Part shown: one piece after another, positions 61,562 through 64,000 of the stretch
Layout: every line of letters starts with the position of its first letter
Numbering within the stretch: position 1 is the first letter of the stretch
Origin: Erwinia sp. JUb26
GTDB taxonomy: Bacteria; Pseudomonadota; Gammaproteobacteria; Enterobacterales; Enterobacteriaceae
DNA: 64,000 nt
Direction of reading: 5' to 3'
Assembly: GCF_003751505.1 (NCBI RefSeq)
Contig: NZ_RJVB01000011.1
Span: 1-64,000, forward strand
Notes under the pieces: generated by a model
Database searches by the model: none
Seen by the model: only the letters and a program-made list of their open reading frames with translations
What the model was told of the DNA's origin: nothing
Program-made: the position numbers and the translations under genes

Positions 61562-62853
61562 GGCAGTGGATTGACGGCCTGTCCCTGGCGGCGGATTTCG
61601 AAATAGAGTGAAGGCGTGCCGCGGCCACCGCTGTTGCCGACCAGCGCGATGGGCTGTCCTGCCCTGACCTGAGTTCCCACGCTCACCAGCGCACTCTGAT
61701 TATAGCCATAGAGGCTCATATCGCCTTTCCCGTGCTCCACGACCACCACCAGTCCGTAGCCCTGCAGCCAGTCGGCCATCAGCACCCGGCCATCAGCGAT
61801 CGCTTTCACTTCGGTCCCTTCCGGTGCGGCGATCACCAGGCCTTTCCAGCGCAGCTCGCCCTGCAGCTGTTCACCAAAACGGTGCTCAATGCTGCCGCGT
61901 ACCGGCCACAGCGCCTGTCCTGCCGCCCGGCCAAGGCCGCCGGTACGGGAAACCAGTGCCCGCTCGCTCTCCGTGGGTTTATAGGTGGTGCCCTTACGCT
62001 TCGCCTGCGCTTCACGCTCGCGGACCTTCTGCGCCTCGCGGGCTTCACGTTCGGCACGCGCTTTAGCTTCCCGTTCGGCTTTGGCAATTTTGTCGCGCAG
62101 GCGGCTTTCGTTCTGCCGCAGTTCCACCAGCTGCGCCTGATCTTTCTCCAGCGACGATTCGAGCGTGGTCAGGGTTTGCTTACGCGCCTGGCGCGCACCC
62201 TCCAGCTTTTGCTGCTGCGATTGCTGCTGGTCTAGCAGGGATTTCTGCTGCGCCTGCTTGTCGACCAGGCTGGCTTTTTGCGCCGAGAGATCGCTACGGG
62301 TTTGCTTCAGCTCATCGATGGATTTCTGCCGGGCATCATTCAGATAGCCGAAATAGGCCAGCATGCGCTCGCTGCGCTGGCTCTCTTCGCCGCTGAGGAT
62401 CAGCTGTAGACCACTGTGCTGGCCCTGGCGGAAAGCGGCATCAAGCTGCTGCGCCAGCATCGATTCCTGCTGCTGTTGCTGCTTCTGAAGCTTATTGATG
62501 GAGGCGGTGAGGGAACTGATATCTTTACTCAGCGAACCCAAACCCGACTGCGTTTCCCGCAGCTGGCGGCTGGCCTGGGCAATCACTTTTTCCTGGGCCT
62601 GAAGCTGATCGAGAAGCTTGCTGCGCTGCTGCTTTTGCAGCTGGACGCTTTTCTCTTTTTCGGCGATATCCTGCTGGATACTTTGCAGCTGCGACTTGTT
62701 GTCTTCGGCGGCGGAAGCAGAAAAAGACCATAACAACGCGCCGGTGCAAAGAACACTGACGGTCAGGATGGACAAGCTTGCACGTAATGACGGCGCGGGT
62801 GCCTGCTTGTTACGTGGGGTCCATGAATGTATCACTGTTGCTTTTTCCCTCAT
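61546..62853 (-). CDS. envC: Murein hydrolase activator EnvC
   Basis: 435 aa from the ATG at 62853; the start is uncertain (a GTG six codons on is possible; E. coli has 419). An export signal ends ...SFSASA before AEDNKS. Long coiled coils (about residues 55-280, rich in Gln/Lys/Glu) precede a C-terminal LytM domain (PVRGSIEHRFGEQLQGELRW region to the end). The LytM zinc residues are not conserved, as in E. coli EnvC, which activates AmiA and AmiB at the septum under FtsEX control. E. coli has gpmM directly upstream; it is absent here. Confidence 0.96.
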   Translation of the reverse strand: MREKATVIHSWTPRNKQAPAPSLRASLSILTVSVLCTGALLWSFSASAAEDNKSQLQSIQQDIAEKEKSVQLQKQQRSKLLDQLQAQEKVIAQASRQLRETQSGLGSLSKDISSLTASINKLQKQQQQQESMLAQQLDAAFRQGQHSGLQLILSGEESQRSERMLAYFGYLNDARQKSIDELKQTRSDLSAQKASLVDKQAQQKSLLDQQQSQQQKLEGARQARKQTLTTLESSLEKDQAQLVELRQNESRLRDKIAKAEREAKARAEREAREAQKVREREAQAKRKGTTYKPTESERALVSRTGGLGRAAGQALWPVRGSIEHRFGEQLQGELRWKGLVIAAPEGTEVKAIADGRVLMADWLQGYGLVVVVEHGKGDMSLYGYNQSALVSVGTQVRAGQPIALVGNSGGRGTPSLYFEIRRQGQAVNPLPWLGR

Positions 62854-63205
62854 AGCTTCGGATTATTCCACGATGAACAGCAGCTTACCAGCCATCTCTA
62901 CCGGGTTTTCAGTTACTGACAGTAACAGCCATCGCGACCCAACACGGGATTTTTATGCGGTCGGCGCGCCTCTCAGAAGCGTGCTTGGCGACAGCCGTAA
63001 TGGCGGCTTGCACAACAAATAACCGCTCAAGAACGATACGCCGTTATCTCAGGATAGTATTTTTCACTTAAGGCAACTTTTTTTTGTAATCTGCCGCAGA
63101 AAACATAACTCTGAGGAGCTTATCGACTGTACATGGCAGTCCTGGCAGGTATACTCAGAAGCCTTATTTTTAGCTTATTAACCCTTCCGGGAGTTGTTAC
63201 CCCTC
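62854..63205. promoter_or_regulatory. Divergent envC / yibN control region
   Basis: No gene is supported in these 350 bp, although a shadow frame crosses them. The best signal is a TATACT -10 hexamer at 63150-63155 for yibN (start near 63162); its -35 is poor. A small palindrome, GTTACT-GAC-AGTAAC (62912-62926), lies on the envC side. In E. coli this position is taken by gpmM and its promoter. Confidence 0.45.
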
Positions 63206-63637
63206 ATGCAAGATATTATGCAGTTTGCAGGCAATCACACAATTTTAAGTCTGGCGTGGGTTGTTTTGCTGGTTTTGGTGATCGTGACCACGGTTAAGGG
63301 TCTGTTCTCAAAAGTGAAAACGATTAGCCGCGGTGAAGCGACCCGTTTAATCAACAAAGAAGATGCTGTGGTTGTAGATGTGCGTGGGCGCGATGACTTC
63401 CGTAAAGGCCATATTTCGAATGCCGTTAACGTACTGGCTGCAGATATCAAAAAAGGCAGCTTCAGCGAACTGGAAAAACACAAAGCGCAGCCGCTGATTG
63501 TCGTGTGTGCCACCGGCACGTCGGCAAACGAATCCGCGTCGCAGCTGAACGCTGCCGGATTTGCGCAGGTGTACGTGCTGAAAGACGGTATTTCCGGCTG
63601 GAGCGGCGAGAATCTGCCGCTGGTTCGCGGTAAATAA
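63206..63637 (+). CDS. yibN: Rhodanese-like membrane protein YibN
   Basis: 143 aa from the ATG at 63206 (an upstream in-frame TTG is ignored), as in E. coli. One N-terminal membrane helix (about residues 13-30) is followed by a cytoplasmic rhodanese domain ([15 protein letters not shown], then [14 protein letters not shown]). A Cys stands at about residue 101 in the active-site loop. In E. coli the protein has been linked to membrane protein insertion. It is the first gene of yibN-grxC-secB. Confidence 0.94.
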   Translation: MQDIMQFAGNHTILSLAWVVLLVLVIVTTVKGLFSKVKTISRGEATRLINKEDAVVVDVRGRDDFRKGHISNAVNVLAADIKKGSFSELEKHKAQPLIVVCATGTSANESASQLNAAGFAQVYVLKDGISGWSGENLPLVRGK

Positions 63638-63654
63638 ATTTCAGGAGTGTCGGC

Positions 63655-63906
63655 ATGGCTAACATTGAGATCTATACCAAAGCAACCTGTCCTTTCTGCC
63701 ATCGCGCCAAAGCGCTGTTGGATCAGAAAGGAGCGAGCTACCAGGAGATCCCGATTGATGGGGATGCCGATACGCGTGAAGTGATGATTAAACGCAGCGG
63801 CCGGACTACCGTTCCTCAAATTTTTATTGATGCACAGCACATCGGCGGCTGTGACGATCTCTTTGCGCTCGACGGCCGCGGCGGCTTAGACCCGCTGTTA
63901 AAATAG
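63655..63906 (+). CDS. grxC: Glutaredoxin 3
   Basis: 83 aa, as in E. coli. The active site is CPFC (residues 12-15), with Phe where E. coli has Tyr (CPYC). The cis-Pro TTVPQIF and the GSH-binding GGCDDLFALD are present. It reduces ribonucleotide reductase and mixed disulfides with glutathione. It lies between yibN and secB, spacing 17 and 86 nt. Confidence 0.97.
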   Translation: MANIEIYTKATCPFCHRAKALLDQKGASYQEIPIDGDADTREVMIKRSGRTTVPQIFIDAQHIGGCDDLFALDGRGGLDPLLK

Positions 63907-63992
63907 TTACGAGCTGAGTACGCACTGAGCGCTCACAGGACGACGAACACTGCGGCACAATAACGGATTATTAACCCATAGGATTACGTATC

Positions 63993-64000
63993 ATGTCAGA
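63993..64000 (+). CDS. secB: SecB export chaperone (first codons only)
   Basis: Only ATG TCA GA is inside the window (MS and part of the third codon), preceded by TAGGATTAC. E. coli SecB starts MSEQ and lies directly after grxC. The call is made on position plus this start. Confidence 0.75.

Noticed and set aside
62618-63022. 134-codon frame across the envC start and the envC-yibN gap
   Set aside because: Mostly antisense to envC, no motif. It is not a remnant of gpmM, whose metal-binding motifs are absent.

Overview
The window reads as chromosome of a member of the Enterobacterales, most likely an Erwiniaceae (Erwinia/Pantoea type). Nearly every gene has a close, full-length E. coli counterpart, and long stretches keep E. 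coli gene order. The lipopolysaccharide core block is instead of the Klebsiella/Serratia kind (waaE, wabG, wabH, wabN). No insertion sequence, prophage, CRISPR array, tRNA or complete rRNA gene was seen. The species call is an inference from gene content and order.

1-12.9 kb: the first ~100 bases look like the distal terminator region of an rRNA operon lying just outside the window. Then come mobA-mobB (molybdenum cofactor), yihD-srkA-dsbA (Cpx-type envelope stress and periplasmic disulfides), polA with two inverted DnaA boxes, the sRNA Spot 42 with its embedded 15-codon spfP frame, yihA, the CsrA-sponge sRNA csrC, yihI, an unannotated 54-codon membrane-peptide frame, hemN, and glnG-glnL.

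12.9-31.8 kb: glnA carries a textbook sigma54/NtrC control region facing typA. Next are yihX-yihY-dtd-fabY, yicH, xanP (with a strong PurR operator), recG-trmH-spoT-rpoZ and gmk (stringent response, transcription and recombination), then ligB and yicG. gltS, which sits between xanP and recG in E. coli, is missing.

31.8-45.7 kb: an AT-rich accessory patch holds an orphan RcsB-like response regulator, followed by yjdM, yicC, a DUF3574 lipoprotein and a nupC nucleoside transporter. The conserved rph-pyrE (with attenuator), slmA, dut-coaBC, radC, rpmB-rpmG, mutM and coaD-waaE-waaA follow.

45.7-58.1 kb: the LPS core locus has five transcription units pointing both ways: an unassigned GT9 gene; waaQ-wabG-wabH; wabN-GT9-waaL; and hldD-waaF-waaC-GT9; plus waaA-waaE-coaD. 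It holds six family-9 (heptosyltransferase-type) enzymes, three of them without an assigned acceptor. This is the most likely place in the window for undescribed chemistry.

58.1-64 kb: kbl-tdh (threonine catabolism), envC-yibQ (cell separation; the usual upstream gpmM is absent), yibN-grxC and the first codons of secB.

Starts were moved from the longest possible frame wherever a Shine-Dalgarno sequence and the family's usual length favoured an internal codon. No wholly new system was identified. The best leads are the extra GT9 genes, the RcsB-like regulator with its structured leader, the 54-codon frame before hemN, and several regulatory sites read directly from the sequence.
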